Part shown: one piece after another, positions 1-12,150 of the stretch | Position numbering within the stretch: position 1 is the first letter of the stretch | How the letters are laid out: every line of letters begins with the position of its first letter | From: Prevotella sp. P6B1 | GTDB lineage: Bacteria; Bacteroidota; Bacteroidia; Bacteroidales; Bacteroidaceae | Assembly: GCF_000702825.1 (NCBI RefSeq) | Contig: NZ_JNKF01000015.1 | Location: 1-64,000, forward strand | Length of the DNA: 64,000 nt | Reading direction: 5' to 3' | Program-made: the position numbers and the translations under genes | Notes under the pieces: generated by a model | What the model saw: the letters and a program-made list of their open reading frames with translations, nothing else | The model's database searches: none | Told to the model about the DNA's origin: nothing

Positions 1-26
1 TGAAGTGAACCCCAAAGTTTGGACGG

Positions 27-815
27 TTAAACAATAGAAGCTGTAAGCATTTTCCTGTATTGTACAGGAGACATGCCATTAAGCCTCAGTTTTATTCTCT
101 CATTATTGTAATACTCAATGTACTCTTTCAAGTCTTTTATGAAGACTTCCATAGAGGTATACTTACCTGGATATAGCAGTTCAGACTTCATGAGACCAAA
201 GAAATTCTCCATCATGGCATTGTCCAGACAGTTTCCCTTGCGAGACATACTTTGGATGATGCCATGTTTCTTTAGGCTATTCTGATAGGCCATATGCTGG
301 TAGTGCCATCCTTGATCAGAGTGTAATACAACGCTCTCAGGCAGCTTTATACGCTTGTACATTTGGTTGAGCATACCGAGCACCATCTCCATGTTGGGTA
401 CCTGTGTGATTGTATATGCAAGGATCTCGCCGTCACACATGTCGAGTATTGGTGAGAGATAGGCCTTACGCCCCTCTATCGTCACCTGAGTTACGTCTGT
501 AGCAAGCTTCTGGTAAGGCCTGTCTGCAACAAAATCCCTGTCGATGATATTGGGAGCCGTCTTACCCACTTCGCCCTTATAGGAACGGTATTTCACCTTC
601 CTCACCTCGCTTTTCAGTCCAAGTTCATCCATAAGCTTCTTGACCGTCTTGTGATTAATAAGACGACCCTCATTACGGAGTTCCAGAGTTATACGCCTGT
701 AGCCGTAACGACCTTTATGCTTATGAAATATGGTGTATATCATATCTTTTACTTCCTTGTACCTGTCTTTCTTCTTGCCGTGCTTGAGGTGATAGTAGAA
801 CGTGCTACGCGCCAT
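27..815 (-). CDS. IS3-family transposase OrfB (DDE integrase domain)
   Basis: This is the catalytic half of the IS transposase, with an RNase H-like rve integrase core. The DDE triad is visible as D107 (ATDVTQ), D167 (HSDQGW) and E203 (MMENFF), with 35 residues between the second D and the E, as expected for IS3 transposases. An HTH_21-like segment (HKGRYGYRRI) precedes the core. The AUG at 815 is only the first methionine. The same frame is open back to the A-tract at 932-938, so the functional product is probably the OrfAB fusion made by -1 frameshifting from orfA. The C-terminus (YNNERIKLRLNGMSP) is typical of the family. Confidence 0.95.
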   Translation of the reverse strand: MARSTFYYHLKHGKKKDRYKEVKDMIYTIFHKHKGRYGYRRITLELRNEGRLINHKTVKKLMDELGLKSEVRKVKYRSYKGEVGKTAPNIIDRDFVADRPYQKLATDVTQVTIEGRKAYLSPILDMCDGEILAYTITQVPNMEMVLGMLNQMYKRIKLPESVVLHSDQGWHYQHMAYQNSLKKHGIIQSMSRKGNCLDNAMMENFFGLMKSELLYPGKYTSMEVFIKDLKEYIEYYNNERIKLRLNGMSPVQYRKMLTASIV

Positions 816-862
816 CTTCTTGAGCTCTAGCAGGACATCTAAGTCCGCATGCTCATTACGCC

Positions 863-1396
863 TTAGTTCTTCGATGGCTTGCGCCCAATCGCTTTGTTTC
901 GGGCTTCTCTTTCCTCGACTAAGGCTCTCACTTTTTTTAGCAGGAGAATCTCCAGCCTTAAGCGTTCGTTCTCCTTGCGAAGGCGCTCATTTTCCTTCTC
1001 GCATTCTTCTTTTGGGAGTCGTTTCATTCTTACCATACCAGTCTTTGGCCCTCGTTTCTTAGGCGCAAGCGCTTCAAAGCCGCCCTTTTCTACAAGTTGA
1101 GCCCAGTCACTCAACGCAGTACTTGATACGCCATATTTTCCAGAAAGCTGGTACAAAGTTAATTCACTTTCTTGATATTCGCGAATGATTTTACATTTTT
1201 CTTCATAAGAAAGTTTCTTTTCCCTTTTTCCTTTAGTAATAAGGCCCTGAATTCCATGCTCCTTGTAGGCAGCCAACCATTCATACACATTATTACGATT
1301 TAAATTAAGTTTGTCAGACACAGAACGAACTGACTGACCTTGTTCTACCAACTTAAGAATTGCTAACTTTTCTTCTAAACTACGATGTTGTTTCAT
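863..1396 (-). CDS. IS3-family OrfA (DNA-binding, double helix-turn-helix)
   Basis: This 177-residue protein binds the IS ends and is the first frame of the frameshifted transposase. It has two consecutive helix-turn-helix units (about residues 5-50 and 60-105), then a Leu/Glu/Arg-rich helix (about 128-160) resembling the leucine zipper through which IS3 OrfA and OrfAB proteins multimerise. The A-tract used for frameshifting lies under this helix (LLKKVRA). If no shift occurs, translation ends at 863 and gives OrfA alone, which in other IS3 elements can repress transposition. Confidence 0.93.
   Translation of the reverse strand: MKQHRSLEEKLAILKLVEQGQSVRSVSDKLNLNRNNVYEWLAAYKEHGIQGLITKGKREKKLSYEEKCKIIREYQESELTLYQLSGKYGVSSTALSDWAQLVEKGGFEALAPKKRGPKTGMVRMKRLPKEECEKENERLRKENERLRLEILLLKKVRALVEEREARNKAIGRKPSKN
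931..938 (-). other. Programmed -1 ribosomal frameshift site (A-tract) of the IS
   Basis: Minus-strand codons CTA AAA AAA GTG contain a run of seven A (complement of T932-T938). Slipping back one base gives a frame with no stop codon from here through to orfB (KKSESLSRG... then ...LLELKKMARS). This matches the A-tract -1 frameshifting known in IS3 and IS150 elements. Frameshifting itself is inferred. Confidence 0.85.
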
Positions 1397-1452
1397 TTGA
1401 ACCTTTAAGCTGTGTCCAACTTTCTGGGTTCACTTCAAAGGTGCCAGAGAAT

Positions 1453-1488
1453 AAAAAAAACGAAACATTCATGAGTTTCGTTTTTTTT
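1453..1488. terminator. Bidirectional hairpin terminator between the IS and mfd
   Basis: The arms are A8-CGAAAC (1453-1466) and GTTTCG-T8 (1475-1488) with an 8-nt loop. A-tract and T-tract flank the stem on both sides, so it could stop transcription in either direction. It probably belonged to the gene that preceded mfd before the IS inserted. Confidence 0.7.
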
Positions 1489-1491
1489 GTT

Positions 1492-1500
1492 TATCTTTGC
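1492..1500 (+). promoter_or_regulatory. -7 promoter element of mfd
   Basis: TATCTTTGC matches the Bacteroidetes TAnnTTTG element and lies 12 nt before the chosen mfd start. The IS ends 54 bp upstream, so this element is intact while the sequence further upstream has been replaced. Confidence 0.75.
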
Positions 1501-1512
1501 ACCGATTACGCG

Positions 1513-4500
1513 ATGAAGATAGAAGATTTAGAGAAGGTATATGCCAAGCTGCCGCAGGTGTCGGCGCTGGCTCATGAGATAGGAACGTCCGCCTCCAAGC
1601 GGATTTTCCTCGAGGGTTTGTTGGCCTCCAGTGCGCCGATGTTGTTCGGCAGTCTGGCTGCCAAGTGTAAGGCGCCCATCCTGTTTATCCTGCAGGATGC
1701 CGAGGAGGCTGGCTACTTTTATCACGACCTGACCCAGTTGCTGGGGCAGCGCCGTGTGCTGTTCTTCCCGAGCAGCTACAGGCGCGCCATCAAGTACGGT
1801 CAGCTGGATGCTGCCTCGCAGATACTCCGCACCGAGGTGATGACGCAACTGTCGACAGACAACTGTCAGCTTTACATTGTTACCTATCCCGAGGCGCTCG
1901 CCGAGATGGTAGTGCCCAAGCAGACGCTGAACGCCCGCACACTCACCATTGAGCGTGGGCAGCAGGTGGCTGTGGGCGATATTGTGAAGCAGCTGCGCGA
2001 GCTGGGATTCAGCGAGGTGGACTACGTGTATGAGCCCGGACAGTTTGCCCTGCGTGGCTCTATCCTCGACGTGTATAGCTACAGCTGCGAGTATCCCTAC
2101 CGTGTGGATTTCTTTGGCGACGATGTGGATTCCGTACGTACCTTCCAGGTGGAGGACCAGCTCTCGCTCGATGCCCGCGATAGGGTAGAGATAGTGCCGG
2201 AACTTGAGGCCAGCGATACTGCCCAGGAGCCGTTCCTCTCGCTGTTGCCTGCCGATACCATCATCGCCACGAAGGACTATCTGTATGTGCGCGATGCCAT
2301 CGATGCCGCCTTCCAGGAAGGTATGCCACTGGTCACTGGTCCGCAGTTCATGCATCAGGCAGAGGGCTTCTGCAGAATAGAGTTCGGGCATCGTGCCTCG
2401 GTATCCGATTGCAGCATCATCCGATTCAATATCACCATCCAGCCCCTGTTCCACAAGAACTTCGAGTTGCTGTTCCAGGCGTTTGATAACTATATAGACC
2501 AGGGCTACCAGCTGTATATCCTCGCCGACAGTCCGAAGCAGAACGAACGACTGAAGGATATCTTTGCCCAGCGTGCCGCTACCGAGGGCGAACAGGCCGA
2601 TATCCGTTTCACGCCCGTGGATAAGACCCTGCACGAGGGCTTTATCGACGACGATCTGAAGGTCTGTTTCTTTACCGACCACCAGATATTCGACCGTTTC
2701 CATAAATACAACCTGAAGAGCGACAAGGCCCGTAGCGGTAAGATGGCGCTGACGCTGAAGGAGATACAGCAGTTTGAGATTGGCGACTACGTGGTGCATG
2801 TGGACCACGGTGTGGGTAAATTCGGCGGATTGGTGCGCATGCCGCAGGGTGATGGCTATCAGGAGATGATCAAGCTCACCTATCAGCATGGCGACGCCAT
2901 CTACGTATCGATCCACTCGCTCTACAAGGTGGCTAAATACAAGTCGCAGGACGGTGGCGAGGCACCACGACTCTCTACCTTAGGCACTGGTCAGTGGGAG
3001 CGTCTGAAGGAGCGCACCAAGGCGCATATCAAGGAGATAGCGCGCGACCTGATCAAACTCTACGCCAAGCGTCGCCGCGAGAAAGGGTTCGCCTTCAGTC
3101 ATGATTCCTATCTGCAGCACGAACTCGAGGCCTCGTTCCTCTATGAGGACACCCCCGACCAGCTAAAGGCCACGCAGGATGTGAAGGCCGACATGGAGAA
3201 AGCACGCCCCATGGACCGACTGGTGTGTGGCGATGTGGGCTTCGGTAAGACCGAGGTGGCTGTGCGTGCTGCCTTCAAGGCTGCCGTGGATGGTAAGCAG
3301 GTGGCGGTGCTGGTGCCCACCACGGTGCTGGCCTATCAGCACTTCCGTACCTTCAGTAAGCGACTGAAGGATATGCCTGTGACGGTCGACTACCTCACGC
3401 GTGCGCGTACCACTAAGGATACTACCCGCATCCAGAAGGATCTGGCCGAGGGTAAGATAGATATCATCATCGGTACCCACCGACTCATCAGCAAGAGTGT
3501 GAAGTTCAAGGACCTGGGACTGCTCATCATCGACGAGGAGCAGAAGTTCGGTGTATCTACCAAGGAGAAGCTGCGCCAGATGAAGACATCGGTCGACACG
3601 CTGACCATGAGTGCCACGCCTATCCCCCGCACCCTGCAGTTCTCGCTGGTAGGTGCGCGCGACCTGAGCGTGATCCAGACGCCACCGCCTAACCGCTATC
3701 CCATACAGACCGAGATACACACATTCTCGCCAGAGATCATCGCCGAGGCGGTGAACTACGAGATGAGCAGGAACGGACAGGTGTACTTTGTGCACAACCG
3801 CATTGCCGATCTGCCACATATCGCCGAGATTATCCAGAAGTATGTGCCCGATGCCCGTATCTGTATCGGTCACGGACAGATGAAGCCCGAGGAACTCGAG
3901 AAGATCATCCTCGACTTCTCGAACTACGATTTCGACATACTGCTATCGACCACCATCGTCGAGAACGGTATCGACATACCTAATGCCAACACCATCATCA
4001 TCAACGGTGCCCATAACTTCGGACTCTCCGACCTGCACCAGATGCGTGGTCGTGTGGGACGTGGCAACCGCAAGGCCTTCTGCTACCTGTTGGCACCGCC
4101 GCTCTCGGCACTCAATCCCGAGAGCCGCCGAAGACTGGAGGCCCTCGAGAACTTCTCCGACCTCGGTTCGGGCATCAATATCGCCATGCAGGACCTCGAC
4201 ATCCGTGGTGCCGGCAACCTGTTGGGATCGGAGCAGAGCGGCTTTATTGCCGACCTGGGCTACGAGACCTATCAGAAGATACTGAACCAGGCGATGGCTG
4301 AGCTGAAGAACGAGGAACCCGAGTTCGCAGCTGTAGAAAAGGCCGATGCTAAAAACGATCAACAGTCAGCGCTTCATGCTCAAATAGCCTGGGTGGACGA
4401 CTGTGCGCTGGATTCGGATATCGAGATGTACTATCCCGACCAGTATGTGCCCAGCGACTCCGAACGTATGCTGCTGTATCGCGAACTTGATAATCTGGCC

Positions 4501-4860
4501 AACAGCACCCAGCTCGAACTGCAGCTCGATGCCTATCGCAAGCGCCTGATCGACCGTTTCGGACCTATCCCTGCCGTCAGCGAAGAGCTCATCACCGTGG
4601 TGCCTCTGCGTGTGGCTGGCAAGCAGTTGGGTATCGAAAAGATCATGCTCAAACAGCAGAAGATGTACTTCTACTTTGTGAGTCGCGACGATAGTCCTTA
4701 CTTCCAGAGCGAAGCCTTCGGGCGCATTCTGCAGTACGTATCGCGCTATCCCCGCAGGTGCAACTTCCGCGAGGGTAAAGGCAAGCACTCTGTTGTGATT
4801 TCTGAGATACCTACCGTAGCGGCTGCTCTGTCAGTTTGTCAGGAAATTCTGTCAATCTGA
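1513..4860 (+). CDS. mfd: Transcription-repair coupling factor Mfd
   Basis: Mfd removes stalled RNA polymerase from damaged DNA and recruits UvrAB. The product has 1115 residues, a normal length. The N-terminal part resembles UvrB. A CarD-like RNA polymerase-interacting domain starts near residue 420 (FEIGDYVVHVDHGVGKFGG). The helicase/translocase has Walker A near 573-580 (GDVGFGKTE), DEEQ at 674, SATPIPRTLQ and QMRGRVGRG, and is followed by the C-terminal TRCF domain. I chose the ATG at 1513 because it follows the -7 element at 1492-1500. The frame is open further upstream, but earlier starts would lie inside the IS or upstream of the promoter. Confidence 0.97.
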   Translation: MKIEDLEKVYAKLPQVSALAHEIGTSASKRIFLEGLLASSAPMLFGSLAAKCKAPILFILQDAEEAGYFYHDLTQLLGQRRVLFFPSSYRRAIKYGQLDAASQILRTEVMTQLSTDNCQLYIVTYPEALAEMVVPKQTLNARTLTIERGQQVAVGDIVKQLRELGFSEVDYVYEPGQFALRGSILDVYSYSCEYPYRVDFFGDDVDSVRTFQVEDQLSLDARDRVEIVPELEASDTAQEPFLSLLPADTIIATKDYLYVRDAIDAAFQEGMPLVTGPQFMHQAEGFCRIEFGHRASVSDCSIIRFNITIQPLFHKNFELLFQAFDNYIDQGYQLYILADSPKQNERLKDIFAQRAATEGEQADIRFTPVDKTLHEGFIDDDLKVCFFTDHQIFDRFHKYNLKSDKARSGKMALTLKEIQQFEIGDYVVHVDHGVGKFGGLVRMPQGDGYQEMIKLTYQHGDAIYVSIHSLYKVAKYKSQDGGEAPRLSTLGTGQWERLKERTKAHIKEIARDLIKLYAKRRREKGFAFSHDSYLQHELEASFLYEDTPDQLKATQDVKADMEKARPMDRLVCGDVGFGKTEVAVRAAFKAAVDGKQVAVLVPTTVLAYQHFRTFSKRLKDMPVTVDYLTRARTTKDTTRIQKDLAEGKIDIIIGTHRLISKSVKFKDLGLLIIDEEQKFGVSTKEKLRQMKTSVDTLTMSATPIPRTLQFSLVGARDLSVIQTPPPNRYPIQTEIHTFSPEIIAEAVNYEMSRNGQVYFVHNRIADLPHIAEIIQKYVPDARICIGHGQMKPEELEKIILDFSNYDFDILLSTTIVENGIDIPNANTIIINGAHNFGLSDLHQMRGRVGRGNRKAFCYLLAPPLSALNPESRRRLEALENFSDLGSGINIAMQDLDIRGAGNLLGSEQSGFIADLGYETYQKILNQAMAELKNEEPEFAAVEKADAKNDQQSALHAQIAWVDDCALDSDIEMYYPDQYVPSDSERMLLYRELDNLANSTQLELQLDAYRKRLIDRFGPIPAVSEELITVVPLRVAGKQLGIEKIMLKQQKMYFYFVSRDDSPYFQSEAFGRILQYVSRYPRRCNFREGKGKHSVVISEIPTVAAALSVCQEILSI

Positions 4861-4970
4861 CGCATATTTTCTCGCTGGTATCTGTTTTGCATCCTTGGTT
4901 GCTGAACGCCACGAGGCGCTCATCAACATGGTTTAACAATTTAAAAAAATAGAATTAGGAGGTAAAGATT

Positions 4971-5396
4971 ATGATGCCAGTAATGAGAAGTAACAGTTGG
5001 ATTCCAAGCGTGTTTGGTGATTTGTTTGACACGGATTTTATGCCGCGCGCCAATTGCACCGCACCAGCCATCAATGTGAAAGAAAGCGAGAAGGCCTACA
5101 CCGTAGAGCTGGCCGCACCGGGCATGAAGAAGGAGGATTTTAATGTGCACATCAACGATGAGGGTAACCTGATCATCAAGATGGAGAAGAAACACGAGCA
5201 CAAGGAGGAGGATAAGAACAGCCGCTACCTGCGTCGCGAGTTCTCTTACTCTAAGTATGAGCAGACCCTGATCCTGCCTGATGATGTGAAGAAGGAGGAC
5301 ATCAAGGCACGTGTGGAGGATGGTGTGCTCACCGTAGAGTTGCCGAAGATGGTCGAGGAGAAGGTTAAGCTCTCACGTCAGATAGACATCGCCTAA
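4971..5396 (+). CDS. Hsp20 / alpha-crystallin small heat-shock protein
   Basis: This is a 141-residue cytoplasmic ATP-independent holdase chaperone. The alpha-crystallin domain covers about residues 35-135 and includes the conserved tail motif VEDGVLTVELPK. It is preceded by a good Shine-Dalgarno sequence (TAGGAGGT, 4956-4963, 7 nt before ATG), which is rare in this window and suggests strong translation on demand. No clear -7 element is seen in the 110-bp upstream gap. A strong terminator follows, so the gene is monocistronic. Confidence 0.95.
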   Translation: MMPVMRSNSWIPSVFGDLFDTDFMPRANCTAPAINVKESEKAYTVELAAPGMKKEDFNVHINDEGNLIIKMEKKHEHKEEDKNSRYLRREFSYSKYEQTLILPDDVKKEDIKARVEDGVLTVELPKMVEEKVKLSRQIDIA

Positions 5397-5406
5397 CGTA
5401 TAAGGA

Positions 5407-5441
5407 GAAGCAGTTAACGATTGTTAACTGCTTCTTTTTTT
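5407..5441 (+). terminator. Rho-independent terminator after hsp20
   Basis: A perfect 12-bp stem (GAAGCAGTTAAC at 5407-5418 with GTTAACTGCTTC at 5423-5434) has a 4-nt loop and is followed by seven T. Confidence 0.93.
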
Positions 5442-5454
5442 CGTCTTATTTGCT

Positions 5455-5463
5455 TATCTTTGC
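5455..5463 (+). promoter_or_regulatory. -7 promoter element of the histidine kinase gene
   Basis: TATCTTTGC lies 25 nt before the ATG at 5489 and directly after the hsp20 terminator. Confidence 0.75.
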
Positions 5464-5488
5464 AATCAGAAACCTAAAATATAGTTAT

Positions 5489-6316
5489 ATGGATTGGTAT
5501 TGGATTATAAACATTGTCATTATTGTTGTATTGTTGGTAAGTCTGTTTCTGGGGCATCACTACTATCGGAAACGTTTGAATAAGGAGATAAGTCGTGCTC
5601 AGCGTAGTGAGCGTATCAAGACGGTGTTTCTGGCCAATGTCAGTCATGCGCTCCGTTCGCCGCTTAATACCATTATCAAGACTAGCGACGAGCTTTCTAC
5701 TCAGAGTGTAGATGATATGGATGCCGTCAAAGTCATCAATCAGGCTAAGCATATCAACAAGAATGGTCATCAGCTGCTTTATTTTATCTCGCAGTTGCTC
5801 GAGCTCTCTAATTTCGAGAGTAGTATGGGTACCTTTACGATGATTGAAGTGAATCTGGCCGAGCTTATGGCGTCGTATCGTCGTGAGGCGTTGCGCGATG
5901 TCAATTCCGAGGTGTCGATTGTGGTGCGCAGTCCGCTTTCGCCCCATTGCAAGGCTACGCTCGATACCAATCTGATGTATCAGCTCATGATGCACCTGCT
6001 GCATAACGCCACGCAGCATACCAAGGAGGGGCTCATCACGCTGAATTATGAATATGAGCGCCGCGGTCTGAAGATAACCGTCACTGATACTGGCGACGGT
6101 ATGCCGCAGAAGCTGCAGAACAATCTCTCGTCGATGTTCCAGATGGGCGACTCGCTGAATCTCTTCAATCAGAGTTCCGGTCTTGGGCTCAGTATCTGTA
6201 AGGCTATTGTCGATAGTCTGAATGGTCAGATCACTCTGAACTCCGAGCCTGCCAAGGGCACCACGGTCACAGTGTGGCTACCGTGTGCCATGCGCCACAT
6301 GAAGAAAGGATTATAA
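5489..6316 (+). CDS. Small membrane-anchored sensor histidine kinase (orphan)
   Basis: The 275-residue protein has one N-terminal transmembrane segment (about residues 5-22) and no periplasmic sensor domain. A HisKA dimerisation domain follows, with phospho-acceptor H53 in VSHALRSPL (usual form SHELRTPL). The HATPase domain has an N box (LLHNATQHT), G1 (DTGDGMP) and G2 (GLGLSICKAIV). No response regulator is adjacent, so its partner must be encoded elsewhere. I chose the ATG at 5489 because it follows the -7 element. The codons before it would place charged residues ahead of the membrane segment. Confidence 0.9.
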   Translation: MDWYWIINIVIIVVLLVSLFLGHHYYRKRLNKEISRAQRSERIKTVFLANVSHALRSPLNTIIKTSDELSTQSVDDMDAVKVINQAKHINKNGHQLLYFISQLLELSNFESSMGTFTMIEVNLAELMASYRREALRDVNSEVSIVVRSPLSPHCKATLDTNLMYQLMMHLLHNATQHTKEGLITLNYEYERRGLKITVTDTGDGMPQKLQNNLSSMFQMGDSLNLFNQSSGLGLSICKAIVDSLNGQITLNSEPAKGTTVTVWLPCAMRHMKKGL

Positions 6317-6321
6317 AAAAT

Positions 6322-6353
6322 ATCTGCCGAAATGTTTGGACGTTTCGGCAGAT
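6322..6353 (+). terminator. Hairpin after the histidine kinase gene
   Basis: An 11-bp stem (ATCTGCCGAAA at 6322-6332 with TTTCGGCAGAT at 6343-6353) is followed by TTGTTT. The T-tract is weak but the position, between the kinase stop and the thi promoter, fits a terminator. Confidence 0.7.
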
Positions 6354-6358
6354 TTGTT

Positions 6359-6367
6359 TATCTTTGC
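6359..6367 (+). promoter_or_regulatory. -7 promoter element of the thi operon
   Basis: TATCTTTGC lies about 12 nt upstream of the TPP riboswitch, so the riboswitch forms the start of the transcript. Confidence 0.8.
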
Positions 6368-6378
6368 AGCCGATTTAA

Positions 6379-6455
6379 ACACGGGGTGCCTGCTGTTTGG
6401 CAGTGCTGAGATGATACCCATATAACCTGATGCAGGTAATGCTGCCGAAGGGATA
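6379..6455 (+). promoter_or_regulatory. TPP riboswitch (THI element)
   Basis: The conserved thi-box segments are present in order: ACGGGGTGC (6381-6389), GCTGAGATGATACCC (about 6405-6419), ACCTGATGCAGGTAATGC (6425-6442) and GAAGGGA (6447-6453). Thiamin pyrophosphate binding is expected to switch off the downstream thi genes. No separate T-rich terminator follows the aptamer before thiG, so control may act at translation initiation (inference). Confidence 0.95.
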
Positions 6456-6505
6456 GTTTGATGAGGTCTTCTTATAAAAGCTCCATTAATTGTTATTTAA
6501 AACCA

Positions 6506-7285
6506 ATGGAAAGATTGTGGATTAACGGAAAGGAATTTTCGTCGCGTATCATCATGGGTACCGGCAAATTCGGTTCTAACAACCTGATGCAGAAGGCCAT
6601 AGAGGCATCGGGTACTGAGATGGTGACTATGGCCATGAAGCGTATCGACGACGATGAGCGTAGCGACGACATGCTGCCCTTCATCGAGCATCCAAGCATT
6701 CAGATTCTGCCTAACACATCGGGCTGTCGCAATGCCGAAGAGGCGGTGTTTGCCTGTCAGATGGCTGAGGAGGCGTTTGGTACCAAATGGGTGAAGCTGG
6801 AGATTCATCCCGACCCACGCTACCTGTTGCCCGACCCTGTGGAGACACTGAAGGCTACCGAGCAACTGGTGAAGATGGGATTCACGGTGCTGCCTTACTG
6901 TCAGGCCGATCCCGTGTTGTGTCGCAGGTTGCAGGAGGCTGGTGCCGCTACGGTCATGCCCTTGGGCTCGCCCATCGGCAGTAACCAGGGACTGCGTACC
7001 ATCGATTTCCTGCACATCATTATCGACGAGGCTCAGGTGCCAGTAGTGGTCGATGCCGGTATAGGCGCTCCCAGCGATGCTGCCAAAGCCATGGAGATAG
7101 GTGCCGACGCTGTGATGGTGAATACCGCCATTGCCGTAGCTGCCGATCCCGTGCGGATGGCACACGCCTTCCGACTGGCTGTTGAGGCTGGACGCGAGGC
7201 TTTCGAAGCAGGTGTAGCCACACCGACAGCGCGCATGGAGGCTTCGGCCACATCGCCACTCACATCATTCTTAGCGGAGGACTGA
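6506..7285 (+). CDS. thiG: Thiazole synthase ThiG
   Basis: ThiG condenses deoxyxylulose phosphate, ThiS thiocarboxylate and dehydroglycine into the thiazole phosphate of thiamin. The 259-residue protein is a TIM barrel, with the Schiff-base lysine at K97 (WVKLEI) and the phosphate-binding segment [15 protein letters not shown] chose ATG 6506 ([11 protein letters not shown]) because it fits the family N-terminus. An upstream in-frame ATG at 6461 would add 15 residues unlike the family. It is the first gene after the TPP riboswitch, and thiS follows after 3 nt. Confidence 0.96.
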   Translation: MERLWINGKEFSSRIIMGTGKFGSNNLMQKAIEASGTEMVTMAMKRIDDDERSDDMLPFIEHPSIQILPNTSGCRNAEEAVFACQMAEEAFGTKWVKLEIHPDPRYLLPDPVETLKATEQLVKMGFTVLPYCQADPVLCRRLQEAGAATVMPLGSPIGSNQGLRTIDFLHIIIDEAQVPVVVDAGIGAPSDAAKAMEIGADAVMVNTAIAVAADPVRMAHAFRLAVEAGREAFEAGVATPTARMEASATSPLTSFLAED

Positions 7286-7288
7286 ACG

Positions 7289-7489
7289 ATGGAAGTAACA
7301 ATCAATCACCAACCTGCCACACTGAACGATGGTACCACACTGGCCCAGTTGGCCGAGGCGCGTAACATCGGCACCAAAGGAGTGGCGATAGCCGTGAACG
7401 GCGCCATCGTTCACGCTGCTGACTGGGAGAAGACCACCATCAGCCCGCAAGACGACATAATTATCATTAAAGCTTTTTGTGGAGGATAA
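7289..7489 (+). CDS. thiS: Sulfur-carrier protein ThiS
   Basis: This 66-residue ubiquitin-like carrier ends in the required C-terminal Gly-Gly (KAFCGG). ThiF adenylates that end, which then becomes the thiocarboxylate used by ThiG. It is packed 3 nt after thiG and 6 nt before thiH. Confidence 0.95.
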   Translation: MEVTINHQPATLNDGTTLAQLAEARNIGTKGVAIAVNGAIVHAADWEKTTISPQDDIIIIKAFCGG

Positions 7490-7495
7490 CGCATC

Positions 7496-8634
7496 ATGTT
7501 TATAGACGAAATCAGAAAAATAGGCTGGGACGCTACCACTGAGCGCATCATGAGCAAGACCGATGCCGACGTGCTGCGCGCCCTGAATAAGACGCATTGC
7601 GACGTGGACGACCTGATGGCGATGATATCGCCTGCTGGTGCCAAATATCTGGAGCCCATGGCAGCGCTGAGCAGGAAGTACACCCGGGAGCGTTTCGGTA
7701 ATACGGTCAACATGTTCATACCCGTGTATATCACCAATGCCTGCACCAACTCGTGTGTGTACTGTGGCTTCCATGTTGAGAACAAGATGAAGCGCATTGT
7801 GCTCACCGAGGATGAAATCAAGCGCGAGTACCAGGCCATCAAAGCCTTGGGACCGTTTGATAATCTGCTGATACTGACAGGTGAGAATCCGGTACTGGCT
7901 AATGTGGACTATATCGCCCGCGCCCTCGACCTGGCCAAACCCTATTTCAACAACCTGCAGATCGAGGTGATGCCACTCAAGATGGAGGACTACGCCCTGT
8001 TGCGACAGCACGGACTCAATGGCGTGATCTGTTTCCAGGAGACCTATAACGAGGCCCGCTACAAGGTGTACCATCCCCGTGGCATGAAGTCGAACTACGA
8101 GTGGCGCCTCAATGGCTACGACCGTATGGGGCAGGCCGGTGTGCAGCGCATCGGCATGGGCGCCCTCATCGGTCTGGAGGACTGGCGCACGGAGATAGCC
8201 ATGCTGGGCTATCATCTGCGCTATCTGGAGAAGACCTACTGGCAAACCCACTACAGCGTGAACTTCCCCCGTATGCGTCCGTCGGAGAACGGTGGCTTCC
8301 AGCCCAACGTGGTGATGAGCGACCGCGAACTGGCTCAGGTCACCTTCGCCATGCGTATCTTCGACCATGATGTGGATATCTCTTACTCTACCCGTGAAAC
8401 CAGCGACATGCGTAACCACATGGCCACGCTGGGTGTCACCACCATGAGTGCCGAGAGTCATACCGACCCAGGCGGCTATGCCTGCTATCCCAACGCCCTG
8501 GAGCAGTTCCATGTGGCCGACAGCCGTACCACCCCCGAGGTGGTGGCCGACCTTAAGCGCATGGGCGTGCAACCCGTGTGGAAGAGCTGGGATCGCAGTT
8601 TCGATATTCCAACCATGAACCCTTGTGTGGCTGT

Positions 8635-8638
<4 letters not shown>
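7496..8638 (+). CDS. thiH: 2-iminoacetate synthase ThiH (radical SAM)
   Basis: ThiH cleaves tyrosine to make dehydroglycine (2-iminoacetate) for thiazole formation, as expected in an anaerobe that lacks the glycine oxidase ThiO. The 380-residue protein has the radical-SAM [4Fe-4S] motif C83-x3-C87-x2-C90 (CTNSCVYC) and the BATS-type C-terminal region. Its stop codon overlaps the thiDE start (ATGA), implying translational coupling. Confidence 0.96.

Positions 8639-12146
<3,508 letters not shown>

Positions 12147-12150
<4 letters not shown>

Larger units (their letters stand above)
1..1437 (-). mobile_element. Complete IS3-family (IS150-like) insertion sequence
   Basis: The element is bounded by imperfect 24-bp terminal inverted repeats at 1-24 and 1414-1437, both beginning TGAAGTGAACCC and matching at about 20 of 24 positions. 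It carries orfA and orfB on the minus strand joined by an A-rich -1 frameshift site, which is the IS3-family layout. The long orfA (about 177 residues with two helix-turn-helix units) points to the IS150 subgroup. Both frames are intact, so the copy may be active. The left flank lies outside the window, so the 3-bp target duplication (AAG at 1438-1440 on the right) cannot be confirmed. Confidence 0.93.

Noticed and set aside
1360..1512. N-terminal extension of mfd into the IS
   Set aside because: The frame is open, but it lies upstream of the -7 element and inside the IS end. Mfd family length fits the start at 1513.
1846..1874. Short CAACTGTC-like repeats inside mfd
   Set aside because: There are only two imperfect units, and they encode normal protein sequence in frame. 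There is not enough to call a repeat element.
1528..2916. Long open frame antisense to mfd (462 codons)
   Set aside because: It lies wholly opposite a well-identified gene, has low-complexity His/Leu/Gln-rich composition and matches no family. It arises from GC-biased third positions of the real gene.
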